A stretch of 64,000 nucleotides of DNA from NCBI GenBank assembly GCA_021613335.1, contig JAJTWR010000308.1:392501-456500 (forward strand), written 5' to 3'. The translations under genes were made by a program, and so were the position numbers. The stretch's first letter is position 1, and every line of letters begins with the position of its first letter. The stretch comes from Whitmania pigra (lineage: Eukaryota; Annelida; Clitellata; Hirudinida; Haemopidae). Shown here piece after piece: positions 1 to 16,813 of the stretch. The notes beneath the pieces are model-generated. The model did not search any database. It worked only from the letters and a program-made list of their open reading frames with translations, and was not told the origin of the DNA.

Positions 1-1241
1 GCTGTTTCAGAAAATATAAGTTGACAGTCATTCGGAATGAATATTCAAATAAAATAATTAAAATAAAAAAAAATATAAAATGAATAAAATTAAAATGAAA
101 CTATTATGAATAATTATTACAAGAAATTATTATGAATGACGAAGACACAAGTTGTCTGTAAGACTCGATATAGTAATTATTTCAAATCATTGTCTAAGAC
201 AATTTTTTAGACTTGAAATTACACAAATAAATTAAGAAAATAACAAAACTTGAATATTATAATAGAGCCATTTTTAAACAGCACTGAAATGAATTGAAGT
301 TGTGAATATTTTACAACGGAAGCAATTATATTTTCATATTTCCAATTATCTCACAACAGCGACTTTTTCTTCACCCAAAAAAGTTTTTCAGAGAATAAAT
401 AAAATAATTTATTGGCACAAAGATGGCAATTTTAAAGATGGATTAGATTGGCCTTAACAAACAAGTCAAAAAATCTGTCTTTTATAAGCTTTTAAAAACT
501 AAGTTTTTTTTTAAATTAGCGAAGGAAACTTCGAGGAAAAATTACAAGTTGTTTGATTTTAAGATCGAACTTATTTATTTTCCGCTGCTCGGAAATAAAG
601 ATGAAATATCAAGACTTTCGAGGGTAAACTAAAAAACTTTTTCGAGAAAACCAACTCTGCATGAACTTTTTAAAGCACAAATGCAAATGAGGAAGAGGCA
701 AACATGGAGAAACTTCATTGAGATTTATGACAAGCAGTTTATAAAAGTATTGAATTTGAATTTATTCCAAGTCGTTAATTCAAAAATGAAAAGTTCTTCA
801 AAAACATAAAAGAAGTTTTGAAGTTATAAATGTTTGAAATAAGTTATAGAGTGAAAAAAATGAATATAAACTTAACCTAATACAGGAAATAACTTTGGTA
901 ATAATTTTAATAAATAATTATTCTAAACAATTTTTAATTCATCCATGAGTTGGTATGGTATTCAATCAATCAATCAATCAACAATCATTCTTCATTCATT
1001 CATTCAGTCAGTCTTGCAACTATCAATTCGTAGACAAAAGCACATCCTTATTCTCATCATGAATGAACCAAACAATTCACTCCATCATCGCCAAATAAAA
1101 CTGTGAGAAAATATAAAATAGCACAAAATACAAACTATTAATAAATACAAAGCAGTACGAAACACTAACATACTACAAAACAGTAACATACTACAAAACA
1201 CTAACGTATTACAAAACACTAACAAATTAGGAAATACTAAC
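1..1241. other. Non-coding: probable last intron of the tetraspanin gene
   Basis: AT-rich sequence with short simple repeats, such as tandem TCAA/ATTC units near 961-1010 and repeated ACTAACATACTACAAAAC-type units at 1150-1230. No exon on either strand could be supported. Confidence 0.5.
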
Positions 1242-4200
1242 ATCCTTGTAGACATTCTCTCCACCAGTTGCAACGGCTTTGTTTCCACATCCCTTGGTGA
1301 TGTTGTGGCAGCAGGAATCAGGAACAGAATGAGTTCGACTCAAGTAATCATTGTCCTCCCAGTCCGTGAAGTTGTTGGCGCCGCAACAGTGGAGCTGGTA
1401 AGAGAAGGATTTTATGAGTTTAATTTCGATTGTTAGTTTTTAATTAATTATTAATTTATTTAGTCTGCAATTGCAATTTCAATTATAATAGATCAATTAA
1501 TTGTTTTTGTTACTTAATTTTAACAATGGTAAATTCTATTATAGACAGCATGCATAGTTGGCTTAGTTTACTACTTAATTGTGTTACTTAATTTAAATAT
1601 TTATATCTACTTTTATTTAATTATAGGTATCATTAATTAATTAAAATTTTTATTAAGTAGCTCCGACTAATTAATTAATTGGCTATAGCCTTTATTGATT
1701 AATTAATTGCTTATGAAGATTTGAAAAAATAAACAAATTTTATTATTATAGTAAACTAACTATAATTAATTAATTAACTGAAATTATAATTGTAATTTAA
1801 ATAATTATAATTGAATTAACCTTTTCCTGGATGACGTCCCAACTCATCGTGATATCAGTCTTGTTGTAGCTGGGGATGGTGCTGTCCATGCGATCTGCCA
1901 ATTCCTCCTGGAGCTGGAAGGAAAATGGAATTCGTGAACTTTTGCGTTTTGTGTGTGTGTGTGTATGTGTGTTTGATAGGTAGGTGATGGTTGATCCACT
2001 AGGATGCAACAAACGTACCCGACCTCTGGAAGCATACAGAGCAGCAAAACCAGCAACCTGCAGGATGATGATCACTCCAAGGAACACAGAGTACTGGGAT
2101 GCGAATCAAAATTAATTTATTAATTAACAACAAACAATTGATTCATTCCTTCATCCATCCATCCATCCATTCAGTCAGTCAATCGGTCATTCGCTCATCG
2201 GAGTCTTTCCCTCCACTCGTCCGTGACGTTCAACAAACCGTGACGAGCATTCCATAGCTTTCTTTGATGGCTCCACAAAATCCAAGGAAGGAGACGAATG
2301 CGATGACAGCGCCGACGACGATGAGGAAGATGGCGATTGAGTTGACACCACCACTGGAGAAGTCAAAGTACTCGTTGAACTTGGTTGCAACCAGGGAGCC
2401 AATGACGATCAAGGCTATGCCTGCCACCTGGTGGGTGGTTTGAAAGTGTATACAATTACAATTAATATAATAATATAATAATTGTAGTGAATATAATAAT
2501 TAATAAATTAATTGTATAAATAAAATACAAGCTTTGCTGCAAACAAGTGCTGTGTGTTTGCATGTTTTGTATAATTCAATTACAATTATTAGCCATGCTG
2601 AAGTATGAAACTTGTGATTGTCATTTTCACAATCAATGTCAAACATCAATTGTTACAGAGATGATACAATGATGATACAAAGACGATACAATGATGATAC
2701 AATGATGATAAATGATGAGAAACAAAGCAAACATTGCATTTGTTATGCAAACCTAACCTAAACACAATACAATCATTTAAAACAATGAACTCATACAACG
2801 CTTTATCGGCAAGTGATTTTTTCGTCAACCATGAAAATGATTCTGACTTCTGAACAGCCAAACAACCTCAACAAGAAATCCATTTGGACGAGTTACAACG
2901 AAGTTGTTTGCCATTTTTTGCAATAACTTCACAAATGCTTGAACAAATACTAATTCAAGCAGCTGCGAATACATATACAAACACCACATACAAACCAAAT
3001 ACATGCAAATATGCAAAGAAATACAAACAAGTACAAACAACATTCGTTAAAACTGCTTCAAATGCCTTTAATATGAAATGTCTCGAGTTGCAATCTTTAA
3101 TTTGATAATGACTAAATTTAAGGATGAATAATGCATTTATTGTAATAAAAAATAAATAAACCTTGAATAATTTATTAATTAAATTTATTAATAAATAGTT
3201 TAATCAAATCAACATAAAAAAAAACAATATCTACATCGTCTGCACAACCATCATAATCATCATCATCATCATCATCAACAATGATTTATTCAGCAGCCTA
3301 CTCTTTGCCAGTCTCTTCACAACAGAGATTTCTTATCAGAAAACGACCAGGTGAATTTAAATCAATACAGAAAAAGGTTATCATTCATTTTCATCCTCTC
3401 CTTGTAATCCTTATCATTTGCATTTTAAACTTTTCGACTTTCGTCATTGTTATTATTATAATAATAATTACTATTATATTACTATTATTACTTAATAAGT
3501 TATTGTTCTGAAAACAAAGAATGCATTAAAGTCGAAAAACATTTAGCTATTATAATAATTATTAATAACTATTATAATATAATTAAAAATAAGTAACATA
3601 TTTATTATTTAAATATAATTGTATTAATTATGAATTAATTAGTGTATGTGCTAAATTATGGAAACGAGTTAAATTTAATTTAAGAAGAATTCTTCGATAA
3701 TTCGTTGCTTTTGAAATCAGTCATAAAAACGTGTTGCCATTATCGTTCACGCCATCTATCGACATTTACGGTTGATTTATTTCATTCCGTTGTAACCACT
3801 CTTTTATCATTCACTCACTCACTCACTGATTCATTCATTTTGTACGTTCCATTCATCCAACAAGTTCAACAGGGTTCATTTCACAGACAGACAGACATAC
3901 CTGGGCGATGCAAATGTTCTTTCATTGTCAACATTGTCATCACCATCACCACCGTCATCATCATCACCATTGTTGTTGTTATTAACTTATTATTAAATTA
4001 GTAACTAGTAATAACTATTAAGAAGAAGATTAAAATTAATACAACAACAACAACCATTGTGATTATAAAAAGAACAGCAAGAGCCATCACAACATCACAA
4101 CATCACAACATGACAACATTACATCTTTGCATCTGTCGTTGCACAATCAAGTTGCATCCTGTTCTTAGCAACAGCAACAAAACGTCACATTATCATCCAT

Positions 4201-5727
4201 TAGCAATCGTTGTTCTTATTTTTATTCTGCCAGAATTAACAATTAAAATTATTAAAGCGAATATTAAATTTTTCAATAATTAGTTGAAAATATTTAGAAA
4301 TTGAAGTTAAAATCAAATTTACTTTTCGAAACATTTTGAGTACATTTGAAACATTCTAGGTCGAAATGTCAAACACGACATGACGAATGCTTGACATCTG
4401 ATCTAACATTTAAATCGCCACCATCACTATCATCCCCATCTATGACGGCGTTTATCATCATCATCTTTATCATCGTCATCGTCATCATCATCATCATGAT
4501 CACGTACAATTCAACCTGCAAAACCACCAAACACAGGTGACTTATTTTAAATTTAATGTCACGTCCTTCGGAGGTTTTCGATATTTTTAAAAATATTTTT
4601 AAGTCTTCAAAATTAAAATTAATAAAAATATTTTCAAATCTTTAAGATTCTTTTTATACTGCAGCTTCTTAAACTAATTATATCTTGTTACTATTACTAG
4701 TTCCATTATTATTATTATTATTTATTATTATTACGATTATTATTTAATTTTTAATTTAATTTGTTACATTAATTTATATTATTACGGTGATGATGATTAT
4801 TAATAAGTTATTCCTAGCCATGTAATTTCTATATTATCTAACAAGCATGAAACATGAAATTTCAAGAGAAAACTAATCTTTTGTAAAGTATTTATTGTTA
4901 TAAATTTAAAATTATCTCGTAGAAATAAAATAAAATTAATTGTTATAAAATCAATGTAATAAATAAAAGTGTTATGTAACATTCTCTAATACTTATTAAA
5001 TATTTAAATATAAAGGAATAAAAGTGAATTTTGATTGTTTTACATTCTTGGATGAAACGCCGGATTGCAAATTGATTAATAATGAAATATTCAAAAATTT
5101 TGAATAACTCCAGACTATTAATCTATTTCATTGTTCAGTTAAAAATAATAATAATAATAACAACAATTACTTATAACTAGGAATTTTATTTTATTTTATT
5201 TTATAGACATTTTTTATCAACCTTCAGAAATTAATCTGGCTATTTTGCAAGATGAACCTATTTTTGCATGCCTTGCAACAATTAGAAATATTTTGCAAAG
5301 ATCATTGCAAACCCTCCATTTATACAAAAATAATAACCACATCAGTTAAAATGTTGCCTAGAATCTCCAAATTTATCGACAAACAATTATCATAACTACA
5401 AAGTGTTTGTAGTTAGTTGATAAATGAACGTGTTCCTTAATATTAGTTAATTCGAGATGCAGAGACACACGCACAAGTGCGATTTAAGGTCTTAAAAACT
5501 GAAATGGCTTCATTTCTTATGACAAATACAATTACGAATTACCCACTTCTAAATACAATTTCAAATCACCTATAAACAAATGCAATTCTAAACTACCTGC
5601 AAAAGATTACAATTCTTAAATAGCGTAAAAATATTGAAAATAAAACAAACAGAAAACATCTCACGAAATAAATCAGATTGAAGACGAAGAGGGTGTACTT
5701 GGCACACTTGACTGAACCGGAGACCAT
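1242..5727 (-). CDS. Tetraspanin, CD63/TSPAN type (3' end outside window)
   Basis: Tetraspanins are four-pass membrane proteins that organise adhesion and signalling partners in plasma and endosomal membranes. Five coding exons join in phase: 5727-5665, 2427-2239, 2093-2019, 1913-1821 and 1394-1242 (191 residues so far). The ATG at 5727 opens MVSGSVKCAKYTLFVFN, the usual cytoplasmic cysteine plus first membrane segment. Segments 2 and 3 follow (the second ends near FLGFCGAIKES). The large extracellular loop carries the family signature CCG and a PDSCC motif, plus an NFT and an NIT glycosylation sequon. The exon with the last cysteines, the fourth membrane segment and the tail was not found between 1 and 1241, so it probably lies beyond the left edge. 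The first intron is unusually long for the window (about 3.2 kb). The family call is firm; the subfamily is not resolved. Confidence 0.9.
2428..5664. other. Large first intron of the tetraspanin gene
   Basis: About 3.2 kb between the first two tetraspanin exons. It contains ATC/ATT simple-sequence tracts (for example near 3245-3280, 3440-3500 and 4440-4500) and, at its upstream end, the source copy (4979-5540) of a segment found again at 11759-12312. I see no convincing exon in it. Confidence 0.6.
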
Positions 5728-6010
5728 CTTGACGATAAGAGTAAACAACGACCACGAAAGGCTCACCTTCCGCCACTTAAATACCTGCCCTGCGAGACCA
5801 CGTGATTGTGACCAGGTGTTGCGTACGCTGAAGAAGTTTGGAGCAGAGGTATAGGAAATCAATGACCGTTGTGTTTCAGAGAGGCTATCAGTAGACCAAT
5901 CACAGTTCAGGCATGTTGTTCGTTCCGCTGGCGTGAGTGCTGTGACGTCACGTCATGCGATGAAATCGAGGGTTAATTTCCAGGAGTTGAATCTCAGTTT
6001 TGATCAATTT
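5728..6010 (-). promoter_or_regulatory. Probable promoter/5' region of the tetraspanin gene
   Basis: The DNA just upstream of the tetraspanin ATG is less AT-rich than its surroundings. It holds a perfect palindromic cAMP-response-element core, TGACGTCA, at 5943-5950, immediately followed by a second CGTCA half-site. Position and motif suggest a CREB/ATF-responsive promoter. This is inference: the same 8-mer also occurs at 53851 and 63548, where no promoter is evident. Confidence 0.3.
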
Positions 6011-7110
6011 CTGTTCAATTTCTAAATTAAAACATTGATTTCTCGAGTGAAACACCCAAAAACAGAGAAAAGACAATGAAAGGTTGTTTCTGAAATATCA
6101 AAGGTTTTGTGAATAAAAGAAGCCAGGCTTTTGACTCTGGTTAGAGTCAATTATTTTGTTGAGATTGGCTGGGTTTCTTTTTTAAAACAAATTCAATGTA
6201 ATTATATTTAGCTGATTCTATTGTTGATAGTATAATTATATCTTGCTGTTTCGACTGTTGATGATATAATTATATTTTGGTAATTTATTGTTGATAATTC
6301 ATCTCATCATCAACATAAACAATTTATATTAAGATGTTAGCAAGAGGACATCTTCATTTTTACACCATTACCACTAACTGCCTTCTTAACATATTCTTAC
6401 TTCTGCTCGAAACTCCCCCTCCTGACTTCGGACCCAAAAAGGTCATCTCTTAACATTTTGCGAGGGTTTGCTGAAATTGGAAAATGCTGAAACGACGTCC
6501 CTGTTGAATTTATTGAAGTTATTTCAATATTAATATCTCTTACAAATCTCTTAGATGTGCAATTACGATTAGAAATACGATTCTGTTAACAATTGAGAAT
6601 ATTATTCAAATAGATCGATCAAAATATTGACATGTGTGCTCCGATGTACAACTTCAAATCATTAATTCCCATTATTATTAAATTTTCCAAAGTTATTTCT
6701 ATACATTGTGAAACCACCTCCCCTGTGCATTAATAAACACGATCCATTTGTAATTAAATTGTTTATTAGATTTTCCATATTTGCAGCTCAAGAAAGTACA
6801 ATAATGTTTGATCTACACCTCTCATAGGAAAGAGCGTAATTTCAGTCGCCTTTGAAGTTTAGAGAGTGGGGTTAATTTTGCAATTAACGAATCAAAGATA
6901 ATATTGGAAGTTATATTGTTTCTTCAATTTCTAAAATAGTGATATAACTTTTGATTCGTTATTTGATTTCGCATGTCGTAAAGTTTGGAATCCATTCATC
7001 ACTAAATGGTTGTCATGATAACAGCTTATAAAATCAAGTCCTACTGATCCGACAGGCGGTCTCTTGGGATCGTTACATTTGATATTAAGTTTTGTTATTA
7101 AAAATAAAAC
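6011..7110. other. Intergenic, between the divergent tetraspanin and CFAP100 genes
   Basis: AT-rich spacer with no supportable exon. The two flanking genes are transcribed away from it, so it may hold the CFAP100 promoter, but no core element stands out. Confidence 0.5.
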
Positions 7111-10885
<3,775 letters not shown>

Positions 10886-11145
10886 TGTCCGAAGCGGAGG
10901 TCGGCTGAGAAATTCATTCGGATCAAACCTTGAAATGAACTAACTCGATTTATAGAAAATAAAAAACTTGATTTATTGATTTTTATTTTCTTTCTTGTAT
11001 TTTTTTGCTGATATTAATTTATAATGTAAAATGTCCTCAGATGTTACAAGCTTCTGGTTTTCTTCATTTTTCTCTAGAATAAAAATAGATTGTATGTGAA
11101 ATAAAATTTAAAAATTCAATATACCTCTATAAAACGCTTCTAGCA
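10886..11145. other. Convergent 3' flanks
   Basis: Spacer between the stop codons of CFAP100 (plus) and the small membrane protein gene (minus). It has AATAAA-like hexamers on the plus strand near 10959 and TTTATT (AATAAA on the minus strand) near 10972, plausible polyadenylation signals for both genes. Confidence 0.4.
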
Positions 11146-11382
11146 TTAGAACCAACCAATGTAAATAGTAGACAGTGATGCACCATACTTCTTCCAGGCA
11201 AAGTGAATACCAATCAGATTTACAGTAAGCCATATTAACAGAGCAATTAATAATTTTATCTGAAAATCGAGTTCTGGTAATGAAAATGGTAGATAGATCT
11301 CTTGAGGCAAATAATTGGACAATATCGATTCTGGTTTTGGACCTTCATCCAGAGTGTTTCCCAAAATTTCAAATTCTTCCAT
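11146..11382 (-). CDS. Small single-pass membrane protein, family not recognised
   Basis: An intronless reading frame of 78 residues from an ATG at 11382 that sits in a good eukaryotic context (A at -3, G at +4; MEEFEILGN). An acidic N-terminal half (LDEGPKPESILS) is followed by a proline-rich stretch (LPQEIYLPFSLPELDFQ) and one hydrophobic segment of about 20 residues (KLLIALLIWLTVNLIGIHFA). A short basic and polar C-terminus ends in IYIGWF. The frame stays open upstream of the ATG to about 11457, but without another ATG. It is convergent with CFAP100. I do not recognise the family. The composition looks coding rather than random, but the gene could have further exons. Confidence 0.5.
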   Translation of the reverse strand: MEEFEILGNTLDEGPKPESILSNYLPQEIYLPFSLPELDFQIKLLIALLIWLTVNLIGIHFAWKKYGASLSTIYIGWF

Positions 11383-11458
11383 ATTTGTTAACTTTGTGAC
11401 TTTATGGGTTATGCTTGCATATAATCGTGCAAATCGGCTTTGCCAAGGCCGTAACAAA

Positions 11459-11756
11459 ATTCAGGACGTCCCTACCCGCCGACAGAACAGCTATTTATCG
11501 AAAGATATGTATTTATTTATTTATTTGATTATAGTCCGTTGCATAACTGAGATGATTTGGACTCGAAAGATAAGTAAACAACTGCTATATAAATAACTTC
11601 TCATCGCAATAAAGTTATAAGATTATATTATAAAGAATAAGGTTACATCAAAACCTTAGCAAACTTATAAATATTAACAAATTGATGAATTATAAATTAT
11701 TGACTTTATGAAATTGTTTATATAATTCAGATCAATCAGATGTAAGAAATGTTAGG
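11459..11756 (+). repeat. Dispersed repeat, copy 1
   Basis: Begins with GACGTCCCTACCCGCC and continues with GAACAGCTATTTATCGAAAG, then sequence nearly identical to 35620-35820 (two stretches separated by an extra TATT-rich insert near 11508-11565 in this copy). The same GACGTCCCTACCCGCC head recurs at 27211 next to a satellite array. A recurrent mobile or segmental repeat; class unknown. Confidence 0.55.
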
Positions 11757-11758
11757 TG

Positions 11759-12311
11759 ACATTCTCTAATACTTATTAAATATTTAAATATAAATGAATA
11801 AAAGTGAATTTTGATTGTTTTACATTCTTTGATGAAACGCCGGATTGCAAATTGATTAATAATGAAATATTCAAAAATTTTGAATAACTCCAGACTATTA
11901 ATCTCTTTCATTGTTCAGTTAAAAATAATAATAATAACAACAATTACTTATAACTAGGAATTTTATTTTATTTTATAGACATTTTTTATAAACCTTCAGA
12001 AATTAATCTGGCTATTTTGCAAGATGAACCTATTTTTGCACGCCTTGCAACAATTAGAAATATTTTGCAAAGATCATTGCAAACCCTCCATTTATAGAAA
12101 AATAATGACCATATCAGTTAAAATGTTGCCTAGAATCTCCAAATTTATCGACAAATAATTATCATAACTACAAAGTGTTTGTTGTTAGTTGATAAATGAA
12201 CGTGTTCCTTAATATTAGTTAATTCGAGATGCAGAGACACATGGACAAGTACGGCTTAAGGTCTTAAAAACTTAAATGGCTTAATTTCTTATGACAAATA
12301 CAATTATGAAT

Positions 12312-12312
<1 letters not shown>
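11759..12312 (+). repeat. Copy of 4979-5540 (direct orientation)
   Basis: Matches the tetraspanin-intron segment 4979-5540 base for base apart from scattered substitutions and small indels (for example a shorter ATA tract near 11926). It ends abruptly at 12312, where the sequence jumps to a copy of 8635-8690. Confidence 0.85.
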
Positions 12313-13142
<830 letters not shown>

Positions 13143-13144
13143 AT

Positions 13145-13514
13145 TTCTCATCAGGTGCAGATCCATCTCTCTCCTGCAGTTTGCCAATGAAAACTTCTTT
13201 GTAAATTGTAATCAAATCCATGGAAGGGTTGTTATTCTTAAACTTGGTATTGCTTGTTGAGTGGATTTAGAAATACAATTATTTCAGCCAATATTGTCCT
13301 AATCATCTAATCATGAAATAGAGGTTATTAAAATACACAGCCCTTCAGCCTCACAAAGCTTCATCTTAATTAGCGGTGTTGCGTTTCAGACGTTTTATGA
13401 TTGCAGTACGTTAATATCAGCAGAGCACCAGATTTATCGATGTGGTTAAGTGGGTCCGTTGCTGTGAACACCACTGCAAGATTTGTTTTTATAATAAAGT
13501 TTAATCACACGTAA
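13145..13514 (+). repeat. Left arm of a 370-bp inverted repeat
   Basis: Reverse complement of 14243-14612 with only a couple of mismatches (for example CACCACTGC versus CACCATTGC). The arm begins inside a dynein heavy chain exon (the segment encoding LLQFANENFF) and includes its following intron. The arms are separated by 728 bp. Confidence 0.85.
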
Positions 13515-14242
13515 TGGGTGGATTGTTACATTTATTTGCACCCATTCAATTAAAACTTAAGCAGATAATGTGGATTATTCCTCAAATATTTCTAACGGCA
13601 TTTAAAAAAAACTCTGCTGCTCTCTTCCAACATATTGATTTATATATTTAACGACGCTCTGATGAATTTATTAATTTGAAATTTGCCTTAATTCGTCTAT
13701 CTCGTGAATGTTCCTAGGAAAATTTTGGAGTGACGCTTGTGATTACAGTTATCAAGGGAATGCAGAACCCGAATGAATAATTATAATCGATTTTTACAAT
13801 GCGATTATGCAATTTACAACTACGCAATTACAATTTTATGCAATTGGCTGTTTCCACATAAGTGGTAAATTTTTGACGAATGATGGCAATCTTATCCGTT
13901 CCATTCGTTTATTTTTTTTCCAGTAGTCTTCGTCTTTAGATAATTTGAAACGGCCTGTTGTAATGTGACTTTAGTAAATTTGTAAGCGATTTTTAACATT
14001 TGTTCGATTTCGAAGACGAAAGGAGTTTTCATTCATTCCAGTAGAATTTTTGAAATTGTTTAAGATATAATATGTTAAAAATTCGGTTGAACTCGTATAA
14101 TTGGGTTTAATTAGTGTGCGACGGAAACTTATTGGCAATTCAAGCATGCTTGTAAATTGGAGGAAATTTTTTGTTAATGGCTTTAAATGGAAATTTTAAA
14201 GGACTGTTTGAATCTTTAAAGAAAGATCCCTTGAGTAGAAAT
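13515..14242. other. Spacer of the inverted repeat, no gene seen
   Basis: 728 bp of AT-rich DNA between the two arms. No reading frame, splice-phase pattern or simple repeat was noticed. Confidence 0.5.
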
Positions 14243-14612
14243 TTACGTGTGATTAAACTTTATTATAAAAACAAATCTTGCAATGGTGTTCACAGCAACG
14301 GACCCACTTAACCACATCGATAAATCTGGTGCTCTGCTGATATTAACGTACTGCAATCATAAAACGTCTGAAACGCAACACCGCTAATTAAGATTAAGCT
14401 TTGTGAGGCTGAAGGGCTGTGTATTTTAATAACCTCTATTTCATGATTAGATGATTAGGACAATATTGGCTGAAATAATTGTATTTCTAAATCCACTCAA
14501 CAAGCAATACCAAGTTTAAGAATAACAACCCTTCCATGGATTTGATTACAATTTACAAAGAAGTTTTCATTGGCAAACTGCAGGAGAGAGATGGATCTGC
14601 ACCTGATGAGAA
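14243..14612 (-). repeat. Right arm of a 370-bp inverted repeat
   Basis: Partner of 13145-13514. This arm is contiguous with the full dynein heavy chain exon at 14557-14729, so it is probably the source and the left arm the inverted copy. The left arm stops where the exon is cut, next to the CFAP100 copy. Confidence 0.85.
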
Positions 14613-14729
14613 TGAGTGTGGTCACTCTGTCAGAATCAACAAAGAATTTAGCCAGATCAAAGAGCGGTGGTTCAACAAAGGTTTTGTCCATCTTTTCAGA
14701 CACATAATTTATAACAGCTAGGATCACCG
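14557..14729 (-). pseudogene. Dynein heavy chain exon (C-terminal motor region), altered
   Basis: A 173-nt exon-like segment between an acceptor (TTTTATAG) and a donor (GTAAAT) encodes EKMDKTFVEPPLFDLAKFF, the conserved block that in axonemal dynein heavy chains precedes the LSPG-D-P motif of the late AAA modules. That motif is not readable: at LILIRCRSISLL the expected residues appear only after changing frame, which implies at least two small indels that cancel out. The frame is restored for LLQFANENFF. No neighbouring dynein exons are present except the one at 19783-19919. Most likely a relic of a broken dynein heavy chain gene. Confidence 0.65.
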
Positions 14730-15208
14730 CTATAAAACAATTTTTTAATAAAATGAAATGTTTTGTTGGCTGTTATAAAATGAATTCTACCACCAAGAAT
14801 CATAACTTGTCATATCATCATTTTCTGAAAATCTGAGAGGCATCTCAGTAAACTCTCAGATGGCAGTCTCACGAGGTGGTTTCTCATGGTAAAAATTTTG
14901 CCACTTTTCAAGATTTGGGCTTAACTAACATGTGATAACTAACAAACAACTTTAATCTTAATAAAATGAAAAGTCTATTTGAACGTCGGTGGAATCACTA
15001 TTTTATCCTAAACTTCAAATTGATAATTGAATTGTTCATATCCAGATCTCGAATCTGCTAACAGTATACAGTATTGAAGCACTAATAGAATAAATCGAGC
15101 AAGAGTCAGCAAGACAAAGCTCTGCAACATAAACGCAAAATCTCAAAAGTCAACTTTTATTGGAACAAAAAAGTGAAAACAAAATGAGTGAGACAGTTCT
15201 TACAGTTC
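14730..15208. other. Non-coding; right part shared with 19920-20091
   Basis: No exon supported. From about 15050 to 15208 the sequence is nearly identical to 19930-20091, marking one edge of the duplicated coiled-coil gene block. Confidence 0.6.
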
Positions 15209-16750
15209 TTACTCTCCCAGCTTCCTCTTTTTGAATTGATTTGCTGAGTCTTCAACCTTCTTCATATCACTCCATAACTGTGTGAATACACCAATACTGG
15301 CCTCATGCATTTTAGCTGGGACAGCTTTCATCAAATATTCAACTTGTTCCTTGTAAGATTTATGTTGAGCTTGGTGATAACTGACTTCACCTTCCAATCT
15401 AGCATTTTCTGCTTTCAATCTAGCATTTTCTAAATTCCGATCCGCTTTCAAATGGTCAACTTGTTCCTTGTATAATTTATGTTGATCTTGGTGATAACTG
15501 ACTTCACCTTCCAATCTAGCAATTTCTAACTTCAGATCCACTATTTCCTCATCCCTTTCTTTTACCCAATTCTTTGCTTCCTCCAATTTGTCTTCTACTT
15601 GGTTGACTGTCCTTTTCATGACTTTTTGTCTAGCCCATTCCTAAAAAAATTTATTAAAATTTTAAATACATAAATATATAAAATTAAATTCAAAACAAAC
15701 CTCTCTGTCCAAATCATCCAGCAATTCTTTCTCTCTTTGTGCCAGCTGGTTATGCAACTCCTGCATTTCTCTAAGCCCTTCAATTAATAATAATTATATC
15801 AATCAATGCCATTAGAGCAAAATTCAAAAGATTGTAAATACTTTAAAAGTTGTAAATTTTTAAATATATTAAAACTATAAAATAAATTTATCACGTACTT
15901 ATAAAATAAAAAGCTTATTAGTATCTTCAAATCCCAACAAAATAAATAACTTAAATACTTAGTTCAACTAATTAAACTATTAATTAAATCGATTAAATAA
16001 AATTTAATAAATTTAGAATCAAAAAATGTTTATTTGTTTTTATTTGTGATTTATTGTTACAAGGTAAAACCATAACTAAAACTCTTAATGAAAATTAATC
16101 TCACTGTTTTTATAATCATAGTCTTCAAATTCCATGACATTCTCATTCTCTTCTGTGCTCTGGTCCACCTCTCCTTCTTTATCTTTCTCATCTCCATCAT
16201 CTTCTCCATCCTCTTCACCCTCATCTTCTCCATCCTCTTCACCCTCCTCTTCACCCTCCTCTTCTCCATCCTCTTCACCCTCATCTTCTCCACCCTCCTC
16301 TTCTCCATCCTCTTCACCCTCATCTTCTCCACCCTCTTCACCATCATCTTCACCCTCATCTTCTCCCTCCTCTTTCTTCTTCTTTCCCTTTTCATCTTTG
16401 CCCTGATCTTTGCCCCCATCTTCACCTCCTCCTTCACCATGTCCACCAACAGTGCTCAAATCTCCTTCCTTTGCTCCCACTTTCTCTTTACCTTCCTTCT
16501 CTTTCTCATTTCTAGCTTTACCTCTTTCATCTTGCCTGTTCTCAGCTTTTCCACATCCATCACCTGTATTCAAATCTCCTTCCTCTGCTCCAATTTCTTC
16601 TTGTTCTTCATTCTCTCTCATTTCTAGCTTCACCTCTTTCAACTTGCTGATTCCTTGCTTTTCTTCTCTTACATTCTCTACAGTCTCCAATTTCCTCTCC
16701 CATAGCTCTTTGAGTTGAGGAGTAGGTTTCTTTTGAGAAATCATCTTCAT
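15209..16750 (-). CDS. Acidic/coiled-coil protein, copy 1
   Basis: Three exons join in phase: 16750-16105, 15777-15701 and 15640-15209 (1155 nt, 384 residues from the ATG at 16750). The first exon is charged and becomes almost pure Glu/Asp/Gly, with imperfect GEEDGEDE-type repeats. It ends at a GTGAGA donor just before an apparent stop. Exons 2 and 3 encode a long coiled coil (LREMQELHNQLAQREKELL, then heptads such as ENARLKAENARLEGEV) and end in FKKRKLGE, with a basic cluster that could be a nuclear signal. Relative to the other copies, the start of exon 1 carries a 1-nt indel, so the true upstream boundary is uncertain. Family not recognised. Copy 2 lies at 20092-21512 and a partial third copy of exon 1 at 17128-17428. 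Confidence 0.6.
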
Positions 16751-16813
16751 CTGAATTAAATGTTTTTATGGCTAACACTGGAACAATAGTTTCAATAAAA
16801 TTTTATAACAAAA

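Noticed and set aside
16088..16718. Hydrophobic or Ser/Pro-rich frames on the plus strand
   Set aside because: They are antisense reads of the Glu/Asp/Gly repeat exon on the minus strand.
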